A DNA stretch of 64,000 bases from Mansonella perstans. Its lineage: Eukaryota; Nematoda; Chromadorea; Rhabditida; Onchocercidae. Positions 23,922 through 35,656 of this stretch are shown in pieces. The DNA is taken from assembly GCA_037074765.1 (NCBI GenBank), contig JBAMDO010000013.1, forward strand, positions 124,001 through 188,000, read 5' to 3'. Every line of letters starts with the position of its first letter. Within the stretch, counting starts at the first letter, position 1. The position numbers were made by a program, and so were the translations under genes. The notes beneath the pieces were generated by a model that ran no database searches, was not told where the DNA came from, and worked only from the letters and a program-made list of their open reading frames with translations.

Positions 23922-24824
23922 ATGTTCATCAAATGTGTGATATTGCTGGCTATTGCGGTAGTCTCGACATTTGCTGCAGGAAGCATGAAAAATATAACTA
24001 TCGTGGGACAGACGGCATGCAGTGACAGGTCACAAAAAGATGTTGAAATACAGCTGTGGGAACGTGACACACGTTCGTCATTTCGTCTTTTTGTACATCC
24101 GTACAACTTTTGATAGAACAAAAAGCTCATCCTTCCTTTTTTATGAATTGATTTTTGTAGCTGGTAGTAAATTGTTAAATTCTTAGCTTCATTGATGACA
24201 TGAAGTTTCAAATTTTATTTCTAGTGGATCCGGATGATTTGTTGAATACGACAAAGACCGACAAGCAAGGACACTTCCGGATATTTGGAGAGGAGAATGA
24301 AGTGAACAACATTGAGCCGTACCTAATAATAGACCATAGCTGCGACAATGGTGTTATTAATCCGGTAGATTCAGTTATTTTTTGGCAAAAATAATAGTCC
24401 ATAATCTACACTTTGTCTTTCCAACCTAAACTCTAACTACAAAATTTTTCTGATGGCCAAACCAAATGGGATGGATCATATCCTCCATGTGACGTCCTTA
24501 TGGCACAGCTGACTACATTAATTATTAATAGTTTATGTAGTAATTTTGTGTTCTAATAGTGATATAACGAAGTATGGAACAGTGGTCGATAAACCGGCTT
24601 CTGATTCAGTGGAAATTATGAAAAGGAATATCTACTTTTTTCCTATGAATTCCACTTCAATTTAGTTCAAATCAAAAAAATTTGACGACTTCATTTGCAT
24701 TTTTTAACAGAAATGTTCAATAAAAGATCGATACGAAATTCCAATGGAATATGTTGGCGGCGTATACAATATGGGCATTGTGAGCTTAAATATTGTGAAG
24801 AACCGACAGAAGAATTGCGTTTAA
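23922..24824 (+). CDS. Transthyretin-like (TTL) secreted protein B
   Basis: Three exons (23922-24072, 24225-24364, 24711-24824) encode 134 residues in the same phase plan (1, 0) as the other array members. The start codon lies two bases after an ACTTTCAG acceptor, typical of trans-splicing. The signal peptide MFIKCVILLAIAVVSTFAAG is followed by NITIVGQTACSDR, DVEIQLWERDT, LDPDDLLNTTKTD, GHFRIFGEE, IEPYLIIDHSCDNG, KCSIKDRYEIP and YNMGIVSLNI, ending KNCV. The four conserved cysteines (TAC, HSC, KC, NC) are all present and would form the two family disulfides. A potential N-glycosylation site (NIT) lies near the mature N-terminus. Its splice sites are canonical, so this is the cleanest reference member for the array. 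Confidence 0.92.
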
Positions 24825-26151
24825 AAACAACAAGAATGAAAGAAAATGAAATTTGCTAATCAGATATCATCTATTTTTCTCTGCAACAATATATGGCCAT
24901 AAATGCATTTGACATAGTTATACTTGTCATTATTTAAATGAAGAAATGAGTGATTTTGATTGAATTTATAATTTATCATTTCCCGTTTAATTGCATAAAA
25001 TTTCCAAGTAATTTTCTGAGTGATTCCCAATACAGAAACTAAATCCATATTATATAAATTAGTGATTTCTAGATACTACCGTTAAATTAATCTTATATTT
25101 CCTTTTTGAATATTTACATCCAAAACATGCATAAATGAAAGGATTATCCATGTTTCTTTTCCCCTCTTCCTACTAGCAATTATTGATTCAACAAAAATTT
25201 TGGTAGAAAGAGCAAAAAATATGCGACTTAATCCATTAATTGAAATATTATTTCAAGCGATGAAAAGTTGGAATAACATAATAGGCTTTTATAGCTCTTC
25301 CACTTATATTCAAGTAATTAATCTCAAATTAATTAAACAACAAATAATGAATTCTTGATAAAATATGCCTGAATGCATGATTTTGATATAATGATGACAA
25401 ATGAATTCAATTGATTAATTCGATGTAAAAAAAATTCTCACTGGTATTTTTTTTGCTCTCTTTAAACAGGTTATTTGACGGTAAGAAATATTTGCTCACA
25501 TCTTACCTGCTCATTCATTAACACTCAGAATGAACTGCATTACAAAGCGATCCGATCGATACAAACTGATTTCCATGTTCATTTCAATTTATTCATCAAT
25601 ATTAATTGATTTCTTATTAAAACCTCTTATTGATAGCTATTGCCTGCTTTTCCTTAGTTTAAATTAGCAACTGTTTTATAAAATCTGAAATCGAACTATA
25701 TTTCATAATCAAATTAAGAACTTCAGATACTATCATTTACTAGTATCATTCCTCGAATACAATCAATCTAAACTGAAAGTTTATTCTACTTCCATAAACA
25801 TTTCTGACGAGAAATTTTTGGCATTTTTCTGTGAATAGGCATGAATAGGTAAAAATCCTGGTAATTTTTTACAAGAATGGAATCAATTAATTATTATTAT
25901 CGCTCTAATTATAAGTGTTTCGAAAAAAAATTTATCGTAGAAAAATTGTTGGAGGTGTTACATGACTCCAAGAATGTCCTTTATTCCTATTAATGTAATT
26001 TGATGGACACGGCTCATTCAACTATTATCCTTACCATTCTATCATTTTTTGTTCAATTCTGTCATTACAACTATTCATTCACGAATGCCATCTGGTATTT
26101 TCAAAGCTCTGTGCAGTTCAAAAATTCAAAAATTATGATTCTTACAGACAA
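24825..26151. other. Spacer between TTL units
   Basis: AT-rich DNA without a recognisable gene. It holds the TTL B 3' UTR and the upstream region of TTL C. Confidence 0.4.
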
Positions 26152-27011
26152 ATGTTGTATGTCGCAGTTTTCCTATTGGTACTTGCCGGATGTTCATCAA
26201 TCCTGACTGCAATCTGTACTGTAAAAAATGTTACAGTGACAGGACAGTTGGGTTGCGGCGACCGAGCGTTAAAAAATGTACTGATAGAATTGCGTGAATA
26301 TGATGCTTGTAAGTTTGCTTTATTTATAATAAAAAGTTTTACTATTGATGAATTTTCAACCGATTTCTTAATTCTAATTACATTCTTGATTTTATCAGCT
26401 TATAATTGCTGAAAATTGATTACGAAAAATAAAAAATATATTTATTTTTCCCTTTTTTCTTATTTTTCCCAAATGTTAATTTGTTGCTTTGCAAAAACAT
26501 TGGGAGGAATTTCAGTAGACCCAGATGATTTATTGAATAAGACTAAAAGTGATAGCAAGGGATTTTTCACTATTTACGGTGAAGAATGCGAAATTGGTTC
26601 TATAGAACCATATCTGCGGATTACTCATAACTGCGATGATGGTGTACTTTCTGAGGTATTTTTTAGAGAATAAATGAATCATTTTTTAGGGAATAAATAA
26701 ATCAGGAAATGAATCATTATTTGAAATGTAAAAACCATTTATAAAAACCATTTACTACAAGTGTAAATTGGAATGAGCCGTTATAATTTTAGCATGAATT
26801 GAATCATTTAGTTTTCGATAAGGCGATTAAAAAAAGGAAAAGATTTTATTTTAATCTGAAAATATTTTTTATTTTCTTTGCCAAAGCTTGTTTATAGGAT
26901 TGTGTCATTACGGATAATTTTCCAATTTCGAGTGATAAAATTGGTAAATCTTATCAAATGGGAATCGTTAGTTTAAATATTGCTCGAAAAGATCACAAGA
27001 AAATTTGTTAA
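26152..27011 (+). CDS. Transthyretin-like (TTL) secreted protein C
   Basis: Three exons (26152-26308, 26516-26655, 26898-27011) encode 136 residues. A CTTACAG acceptor lies just before ATG 26152 (about five bases). The signal peptide MLYVAVFLLVLAGCSSILTA is followed by KNVTVTGQLGCGDR, NVLIELREYDA, LDPDDLLNKTKSD, GFFTIYGEE, IEPYLRITHNCDDG, DCVITDNFPI and YQMGIVSLNI, ending KKIC. The four family cysteines are present, plus an extra one near the mature N-terminus (ICTVKN). The usual LWE of the second strand is LRE here. All splice sites are canonical (GTAAGT, TTTCAG, TTTATAG). Exon 2 has the same 140 nt length as in TTL A and TTL B, which supports tandem duplication from one ancestor. Confidence 0.92.
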
Positions 27012-28377
27012 TGAATGAATGGTGGACTTTGACAAAAATTAAGCAAGCATTCCAATTTTTAACTGCGCTGAAAATATTTGAAATCTTCTCACCAGTGATT
27101 CATAACAATGCATATCATTTATTCATATATTATTGTTGCGTCTTAATTTTAAATTTAATTGAAAGCTTTGACGACACATTATTTCATTCGTTCTAAAGTG
27201 CAATTTTGTTCATATAAATAACATAACAGCATACAAAATATTCTTAACGGTCCATATTCGACGAAAGTAAAGTTAATGTTTGTTAATGAGTTGAGACCTA
27301 TTTGGACATTATGATAAGCTTGTTGTTCAAGTTTGCTTGAAAAATATTTTTTAGAACTTGTTTTTATGATATAAATGATAACTGCATTCTGATAACAGTA
27401 ACTAAGGACACAATTAACTAAGTAAGCAATTAATTTATCAATCGACATAACAGTATCAGGCAATGCATTCATAATCTTGGCAGCAACTTTAACCAATAAT
27501 AGAAAAAAAAGGACTAAAATATTTGGAAAGAAATTGATTCATGATGTTAGAACCAATTAAGCAAACCATATCACTTCGGTCATTACCAGTATTACTTAAA
27601 CAACAGGACGTTTTAGCTTATTTTAAATTAACCAAAATATAAAATATCTAAAACACTGCTAAATGAAATTACATTCCTCAACAAATTAAATGTCACCGAA
27701 GTGCATAAAAATTTTTGGTTTGCAGAAAAAAAAATATTTTGACGGTAGACTGCTTCCATTGATAAATCGTATCGTATATGTCCTTTAACAGACAGCAACA
27801 AAAAATATTCAATTCATTTCGGTCCAAATTTCATCGAATATACTCTTTCTGTAAATTCATCGCAGCTTTTTACCAATTATTTCTTTGTAAATGTTAGATA
27901 TTTTTGGTTGAAATATTTTATGACAGATTACTAACTGTCACAAAAATATCATAGTGGTACTTAGCTGTATAGTCACGAGATGATAAATGATTTCTGTTAA
28001 CTTTAAAAAAGAGAGGGATTTTTTGGAAATATGCTAATGCCATCAACATAAAGCTTACTATTTAAATTAGAAATTAATGAACAATCCATAGCTGCATACT
28101 TTTGTATTGCTAAATTGTTATGAAAAGAGGCAATAATTGCAAGTAATGCTTAGAATTGAAAAGAAGCGCCACTTTTGATAAACAAAGCTATTTTCACTAA
28201 ATCAAAGGATGCCGAAAAGAAAAGCAATACAATTTCCATTTAAACGAGTGAAACTTTGAACAGATGCAGACGAAAGCTAATGGACAGACAGAGATAACCA
28301 ACTCATTTCTGTCAATTAGATCTGAAGCTTTAAGATTACTTAATTATTCAAGTTAAGACCAACATTAATGGAGCTGT
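27012..28377. other. Spacer between TTL C and the damaged last unit
   Basis: AT-rich sequence. The minus strand has a 105-residue open frame (27496-27179) beginning VKVAAKIMNALPDTVMSIDK. I do not recognise it and found no partner exons, so I do not call it a gene. Confidence 0.35.
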
Positions 28378-29817
28378 TGATGATATTTATGCTACTATTA
28401 CCAGGAACCGGCAGTTTCATCCTTCCCGGTAAACAGCAGCGGTTATTGTGTGAGGGGATACGCTATAACACGGAATTGGATGCGCAAATAATAATGCACA
28501 TATTCTAAATGTTAATATTGAGCTTTGGGAAAAAGATAATGGTAAACTTCGAAGTATTATAACTTCCAGATGATTTGAAATTCTAGGGAAGTCTGCTATT
28601 CTTCGTCGATACGTTGGAAACAGCGAAAAAGTACAGTGCATTAAAATTTGATGAAGAGATTTAAGTACATATCGTATTGGGATTTGTCATTTACTGTCCA
28701 AAATATCAAGAATAATTTATTATTTGACAAAGATGAAATTTCATTCTTTGATAGCAAGGTGAATTCAACGTGATCGGGATATGATGGCCTCTTCGAAATC
28801 AACAGCACAGAGAAAGGCTGGGGTAATATCGAGCGTATCTGATTATCAGGCATTATTGCTATCAAGGAAGATTAACACGGTTTTTTTTTGTTACAGTAGA
28901 TTTAATTTTTGACATAGATGTGCTTTAGCCAAAGTCATTTAAAACTTTTTCATCAATATCAATTATCACTTAAAGTTTTTGCACAGTAAAATATATTTGT
29001 TTGTTCGAGCTATTCTGTTTTGCTGTGACTTTTCCATACATATACAAAAAAAGATTTGATAAACGTTTACTAAAATTCAGACGCAGAAAAGCACAAACTT
29101 GTTGACCTTGCCATTGATATTGAATATTAGTTAATGAAAAATTATTATACTGTTTGAGATTTATTACAACATATCATGGATGGATTTAAAAACATCCTGT
29201 TCCTAATGGCCATAATGATAAGTATAATATCAGTGAAATGACGGACACACTATTGTCATCTAATTTCTCGTTTAAATTTCATTTATTTTAAAATTAAATA
29301 ATAAATTCATCCATTAATTCGAACTAAATCTTCAACAAATTTGGCAATTCTACTTTTTTTTTTGCATGTTATAACATGAGTGTAAACAGCCAAAATTTCT
29401 GGCTGTATGATCTGAAGTTTTATTATCTTTCAATTCATTTTCAAGAAATAGATAATTATTTTTTCTGGAAACGTCAGAAAATTTTTCTTTTCCTCCATTT
29501 AATTGCCTCAATATTCTTCTTCCATGACATATCTGAATCAGTTAGTCAACATATTTTGTAAATTTTGATTGCAGAAATGCCTTGTTCCCGACCAATTCTC
29601 GATACCGCCAATGTTAGCCAATAAAATTTCCAATATGGGTATTATCGGTTTGAACATTCACCGAAATATCCAAAATTGGTGTGCAAGGATTTACCCAGGG
29701 CCAAGAAAATGGATCGAAGCCTTTCATCTTTCCATACTATTTCAATTTTCAGTTATCAATTCCCTTTGTTTCAGTTTCAAATATTTTATCAGTGAAAACT
29801 TTAGTTGGATTTTTTAA
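28378..29817 (+). pseudogene. Degraded transthyretin-like (TTL) gene, last array unit
   Basis: ATG 28378 opens a signal-peptide-like segment (MELLMIFMLLLLPGTGSFIL). The downstream TTL strand (GCANNNAHILNVNIELWEKDN, about 28472-28540) lies in a different frame, so at least one frameshift separates them, and the reading frame of the strand also contains stops upstream of it. A GGTAAAC donor follows at the family position. A PDDL remnant appears at about 28568. Exon 3 is well preserved after an ATTGCAG acceptor at 29575: KCLVPDQFSIPPM, then ISNMGIIGLNIHRN and a final Cys. But the frame then runs on for about 45 residues without the usual stop, to 29817. Frameshift, stops and a missing normal exon 2 make this a pseudogene, unless the 5' part has been rebuilt as a divergent gene. 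Confidence 0.7.
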
Positions 29818-30731
29818 CGAAAATAAAACTGTTGCAAAATCAAATTATGCTAAATAAAATGTAAAACTTGAAAGAAAAAGCAAACTAAACAAAACTAACA
29901 TCAAAGCCATCCTTGAACCAAAAACTAGGAAGGAAATGAATTTTATCATGATCTCATTGGCAATATATAAATAATTTTTAGATCCAGTAAAGTGCAAAAA
30001 AAAACAAAACAAACAACCAAAACGACAATAGCCAAGCAAAATAAAGTGGATAGAATAGAAAACATTAAAGTATTTCTACAGACACTAAATCTATCCCAAA
30101 TTTATCAAACTAAATACTTAGCCAAATATCGGAATAGAAGTTATTAAACTAGTTATAGCCACTTAACCGCTAATTATAGAGTAATTTTTAAAATTGAACT
30201 GAAATATTAGTGGGTTATCATCGAAAAGTAATTTTTATTCACATACAGATTGATATGTGAAAGAAAGTCAACAAATTCTTGAAAAGATCAATATCTGGAT
30301 AACAAATAAATTTGTGAAAACAGAAATTAATTTCATATCTTCATTTCTTGACTACTTATGAGCTGGATTGATGGTCGCTATGAATGCTTCGCTGTCATCG
30401 GTCGATTCTATCAAATTAGAAGCAATTAATTGGAATTAAAAGAATGAAAATGAAGTATTTGAAAAAAGGTTTAGAGAACATCAGAAAAGAGGAACTAGAA
30501 AAGTTGGAAAAATGAGCTGGATTTATTGTAAGCACTTGAAACTATTTCAAGATAATAACAAGAATATATATAGCATAACCAAAAACAGTTTTCAGGAAGT
30601 AATCGATATGAATTAGAAGAATCAAGAATCTTGAAAGGTTTTAGCATATTTAGAAAGAGAATAGATAATATTTGTTAGACTTATTAATAATTTCACGTCA
30701 AAAACAATTGCTGCACCAATTATCACTTCAA
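29818..30731. other. Switch spacer between plus and minus blocks
   Basis: AT-rich convergent region between the TTL array and the 3' end of the LIM gene. A 64-residue minus-strand frame at 29845-30039 is low complexity. I see no gene. Confidence 0.4.
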
Positions 30732-32564
30732 TTATTTATTGGCAAATCTTGAACCATCGTCCATTGTCAGAGCGCCAGCGCCCAAACCAAAGCCAACACC
30801 TTTTGGACCGAACTTACGACCATGACACTGCTTGCAGTATAACTCAGCTTCATGTGGTGCTACATTTGTCGAATCCAACAATTTGTTGCATAACTCTGTA
30901 AATGATGATAATAAGAGAGAGACAATAATGAGATAACATGCAACCGATACCGAACATCAGCTGATGACTTAAATCGGGATGAATTTTACTGGTACCTGAA
31001 TTGTTCGCTTGAAATGTTAGCAGAAAAAATTTACTGCCATATTCCCAGTTCCTTTTGCACAAAATGAAAGCTTTTTTAGTCATAGTACTTTAATCAATCT
31101 GATAGACTTTTTAATTCATAAATGCTATTACTAATTTTGTTAGATATCATAACATGCATTTAGCTGAAGGAAAGAATCTTATTAGTGTTGTTATAAAGTG
31201 TGTAAGTATGGAAATGAGAATTTCTCGCTTTGACAACAAAATCAGTCGGTCAAATTACTGAGCATTTGACATGCTGAACATAGTTGCGCAAGAGACTTCT
31301 TCTTCATCAAGCAAATATTTGTGTACGTTTGTGACTTTCTACATTCATTTCTTGCTTTTTTTTGAAACTCAAATTTGGTTAGTGTGATCTTTGAGTAAAA
31401 CAACGAAACAAATAGTAATAAAAGTTATCATATCTATGTTATCATATCTATGAAATGCAAAGGATTGAAAAAAATAAAATTTTAAAGATTCAAACAACGA
31501 CCAATTTATCGTAAAATGGACCAACGACTAACGTCGTTTCCACTTCAATGTTTCCGAAATGCTCCCCAGTGTCCATAATTAATGCTCCAGAATCTATTCC
31601 AAAACCGATCCCTTTAGAACCATATTTTTGACTGTGAAACTGTTTACAATATAATTCAGCTTGGTGTTCACAGCAGTTGGTTGAGTCAAGTAATTTGTTA
31701 CACATAGCTGCAAACAATAAAGAGGAGAATGTCATGATAACGACCAACTGAACAACTGACACTATATGAAAGATTAGCCTCCCGCGATCTGAAGCAGATT
31801 CATTGTCAAGATAACTATGATAGAACTTCCGGCTCATTTCACATTTCGATACTTTGTAACTTCCATTTTCTTCCATCAACATTGCCATCTCTCAAGTTTC
31901 GGCAGATTCGCTAGTGTGCTTTTATCGCTTTTAAAAATAATTTCTAAACAATATAGCAAATGTTTCAAAAGGCACTGATTTTCCTCAGATCCACAGACAA
32001 ACAAAAATAAATCTCTTGTAAAAGAGGATTTAGACCGAATAAACAGCACAAGGTAAACAAGTTATTTGCTTCCCTAAATTCCAGGCTCATGAAAAGATAT
32101 TGTCACAGAGATAATGAGATTAAAAAAAAGCTGCTAAATTAAGGGTTACTTAAACTGGGATATGATTTTAAAATGAGAGTATGGAAAGGTCTTAAAATAT
32201 GGTTACCCCAGATCTATTCAGAAGAATTAAACCAAAGCGACGATTCGGCATGGCCCAGAATTTTCAGTGGTCGCTTATCGAAATGTGCTTTTCATCCGTC
32301 CATGCAGTTTTAGAATGAATTTTATTTTGGAATTAGATATAGCAGTGATTTAATTGTAAAATTTACCATATAAGTTGTTAATTTCAACCGTCATGCAATA
32401 TCATAAGGTCAAAAGTCAATAAATCGAAATTAATCAGGTGTAAACTAACCACATTTAAAGCAGAATTTGTGCCATTTATAACCACCAGCATTCATTTCCT
32501 CCGCAGCATATACTGATTTATCGCATTTCGGACACTTCGGATGATTCACTGGTTTAAATGGCAT
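30732..32564 (-). CDS. Single-LIM muscle protein (MLP/CRP-like), main isoform
   Basis: The 5' exon (32564-32450) plus the distal 3' exon (30895-30732) give 92 residues, the length of single-LIM muscle proteins such as Drosophila Mlp60A. The 5' exon encodes [20 protein letters not shown] through KWHKFCFKC: the first zinc finger (CxxC, HxxC) and the first ligand of the second. The 3' exon completes it with [20 protein letters not shown] and CKQC, then the glycine-rich [20 protein letters not shown] that follows LIM domains in CRP proteins. All eight ligands are present. These proteins bind actin-crosslinker and Z-disc partners in muscle. Splicing is phase 1, GTTAGT donor and TTTACAG acceptor. 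A second 3' exon lies between these two exons. Confidence 0.93.
31490..32564 (-). CDS. LIM muscle protein, alternative 3' exon isoform
   Basis: The same 5' exon (32564-32450) can splice in the same phase to the proximal 3' exon (31707-31490, acceptor TTTGCAG), giving 110 residues. This exon is a diverged duplicate of the distal one: [24 protein letters not shown], then [20 protein letters not shown] and a longer tail ending KLVVV. The eighth zinc ligand, Cys in CKQC of the main isoform, is Phe here, with a His one position later; two adjacent extra cysteines appear in the finger loop. The second finger may therefore bind zinc poorly or with a shifted ligand. The intact frame, correct splice phase and own stop codon suggest a used alternative end rather than decay. 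That both ends are used is inferred. Confidence 0.8.
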
Positions 32565-35500
32565 TTTTTACAGTCTATCTTAACATTGAAAGAGAAAGGA
32601 ACTTATTAGCAATTATTATAAATAATTAACACAATTTGACCTCGTATTTTCCTAACTTCATAGCACAAGCAGTAAAGCTTTAGAAAGACTATTGAAAGAT
32701 TTGTGTTGTAAGAAGAAAAAACATGGAAAATTAAATTATCATCAACATTTCCTATTTTCCTTGGAACAACTTGAAAAATAAGACACAGGTTCATTTCACT
32801 AGCAAATTCTCATTTTCATCTTTTCGAAAATATAAAAATTTGATTTGAATTCAGGGGATGGCGTAGATGAAAGAAATGAAGATGAAGTGGATGGGAGTAT
32901 TTAAACTTGTCTTATCAAAGTGCCATTCATATTTTCAGTTGAGTTTAGAGGGCAGTGTATGGCATGGCGCTGTTGCTGTTAAGTTCATTTTTTTTCGAAA
33001 CACATTTACCTTATCACAATAGACAACATTAAGAACACTTAAACATTTCAACATTCATTCATACATTTATGTCTTTGACAATTTCTTATTTTCGTTTTCT
33101 TTTTTCCTACGAAAAGTAATTTAGAGAAGCTTTAAAAAAAGATACATGAAGCTATCAAGAATAATTATAGAAAATATATCGGCTAATTAATGTCGAAGTA
33201 GTCATCAATCTCTCCAACAATAATGGTATTGATTCTAATAAGTGTCTATGACCTAAGCATAGATATTTCAAACTTATCTGGAATTTTCACTTCCGAGCCA
33301 GCCAAAAAGCTAAAGAACACAACAAAAGCAATGTCACACTGAATTGTTTGTGATTGCAATCTAAATGTTGCTATCAAATAATTTTCTTAATATTTTGAGA
33401 TAGATATACTTCGATCATGCTACGGAAAGAATCGGAAACTTAGCAGAAACAACATACAATTTAATTTTTCTACTGTTTAGAATCAATGATACCCGATTAT
33501 GTTACATGTATGTTATATGTTACAGTACTCACCATTGTAGTATTTTAAGAATGTTTTCTGGGATTATTGTATTTTCTTCCTGCATCCCGTAGAAGATTGA
33601 AACTGCTGAATTATTTTCGATACTTTAATTGCTCAATTACTATTCATTAAATCAGTTAAAAGTTAACACAGAAAGATTTGTTTGAAGATTTTCTGGAGAA
33701 AAATTGTTGAGACATCTGGTCCTCTATCGCAAGGCAATGAATGACTTGAACTTGTTTCAACTTAAAGATTATAAAAATCGCAGCATATTGGTTGATAACT
33801 ACAAAAATTACCATCAAATCAAATTCTAAATTATCCTTCTATAAAGATGACTTCAAAATAGGTTAGAAAGCATGTAAAACTAGTTCGATAAAAGAGTTAG
33901 CTGAAGTTGACAGAAGTAATGATTATGACAATAGCAGCAGTGAAAAACTATCGTCGATTATCGAAAGTAAACGTCGAAAGTAAAAGTAATCACGCATCAT
34001 CAAAGGAGTAAAAAATGTGATTTGCTCTTGAAAATTTTTATCACTCTTCTTCTCTATTTCCTGTCCTTACATTCTTGTTGAATTGATATTGGTATTTTCA
34101 GCACGATAATCTTATAAATGCATAGTTATCGAAGAATGTTAGGTAGGAATAGTAATAAAGGTGTGTAAAGGTATCATTGAGATGAGATAGCGATACAACA
34201 ACCATCGAGACTACGATTATTAGCGATGTTTAGTAATGGCGTTGTAATGGACAACATTATCTAAGACATCTGTTTATATTTGTAAAAAAGATGGAGAGAA
34301 GTGATGCTAAGCAACTTCAAATAGAAACTAGCATGTGTAATGTTAGATAATTATAAAAATGGCAGCATATTGGTTGGATAATCCAAACGAGATTAATTCG
34401 AGAACTGCAATGAAAAATGCTAAGTTATGTCCGATTACTGACGAAAGATCTTTTTCTATTTGAAAAAAGCACATTCTCAGTAATAAATTTTACGGTAGCA
34501 CAAAATAAAACTTAAATGAATCAATAATTGCCTAATTGTTGAAACGAAAAGAAGAAAAATATGAGTGAGAAAGCAGTAGAGTGTAGACTCATAATTCAGC
34601 TAAGTCTTTAATTAACTCCAATGCAGCTCCAATCAAAGGTAAACCATTCATCTTCATCTTTCTATTTCGAGCATATTTTTGACTATGATCAAACTTTCTA
34701 CATAAGATTTTATGTCATCGATAAAGTTTAACTTGGAAGAAAAAATCCCTGACCTCGGAGAAAAAAAAAGTTTTCGTCCTCATTTTTACACTACACTTGA
34801 GATTAATACTTGGATGTTTGTTGTAATTATCAATAAAAATTGTAAATTTCACGAAAGATATTTTAAATTTTAAGAATAAAGTTTCACTTAGATTGCTAAA
34901 CCAAAACGAAAAAAAGAAGAAACCAAACTGACTAAGCAACCATCCAATTTCAAACTAATTAACATAGCTCGAGAAACAAATTATACGATTGGCAGAAAGC
35001 TAGATCTTTGCTCATCTCTCATCATTCTCGAAATGATTGATCACATCTGTGGTATGCTTCGCTATCTATCTATTACCACATCACAACGCATACCACTGTC
35101 GTCCATTTTCCACTTACGCAAATGAGACTTCGTTTATTACAACCGTTGCTGGTCAAAACATTAGTGGCACAATGTTTGTCTCTAATCCAGTCCATCAATT
35201 TCTCTGAGACCTATTTAAATGACCAGTAAAATTTTATGAAATACTTGATGAAATTTAATGAATTTAATAAAAAGCGTCCTTTTCTTCTAAATTTTCTATT
35301 CCCACTTTTCATTACTATATATTGTGACTCATCGTTATCTTTTGGAAGTGCTTATCTTTTGGTATCTTCGTTAACGATAAATCCATCGTAACGGTAGTTG
35401 AAAATAATATTAGAAGAAATTATCGAAGAAAGTTCTCTTCATCTCGAAACTGGAATCAACTCATGAAACTAATAACTTTTGCATCATTTTCAGTCTTGAG

Positions 35501-35656
35501 CTTATCATATCTTTTTCATCCAGATGGTTAACATACTATATATTATAACTCATTGAGAGTTTAAATTAAGGAAATAGCAGAGGAAAAAATGGTCTAATTT
35601 CATTTTCATAGTTTATTCTATTTCTAAATGATTCATTTCACAACAACTAAAAAAAT
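32565..35656. other. Intergenic region between LIM gene and dolichol kinase
   Basis: About 3.1 kb, AT-rich. It holds the promoter of the LIM gene and the 3' UTR of the dolichol kinase gene. Minus-strand frames at 32606-32794 and 34715-34939 are short and without recognisable features. Nothing else is seen. Confidence 0.4.

Noticed and set aside
27179..27496. 105-residue minus-strand frame beginning near VKVAAKIMNALPDTVMSIDK
   Set aside because: No recognisable motif, no partner exons or start context; probably chance, though it is one of the longer unexplained frames.
31710..31888. Upstream extension of the open frame into the LIM alternative exon, with a Met start at 31888
   Set aside because: The LIM finger needs the 5' exon at 32564-32450; a TTTGCAG acceptor at 31708 shows that the upstream part is intron.
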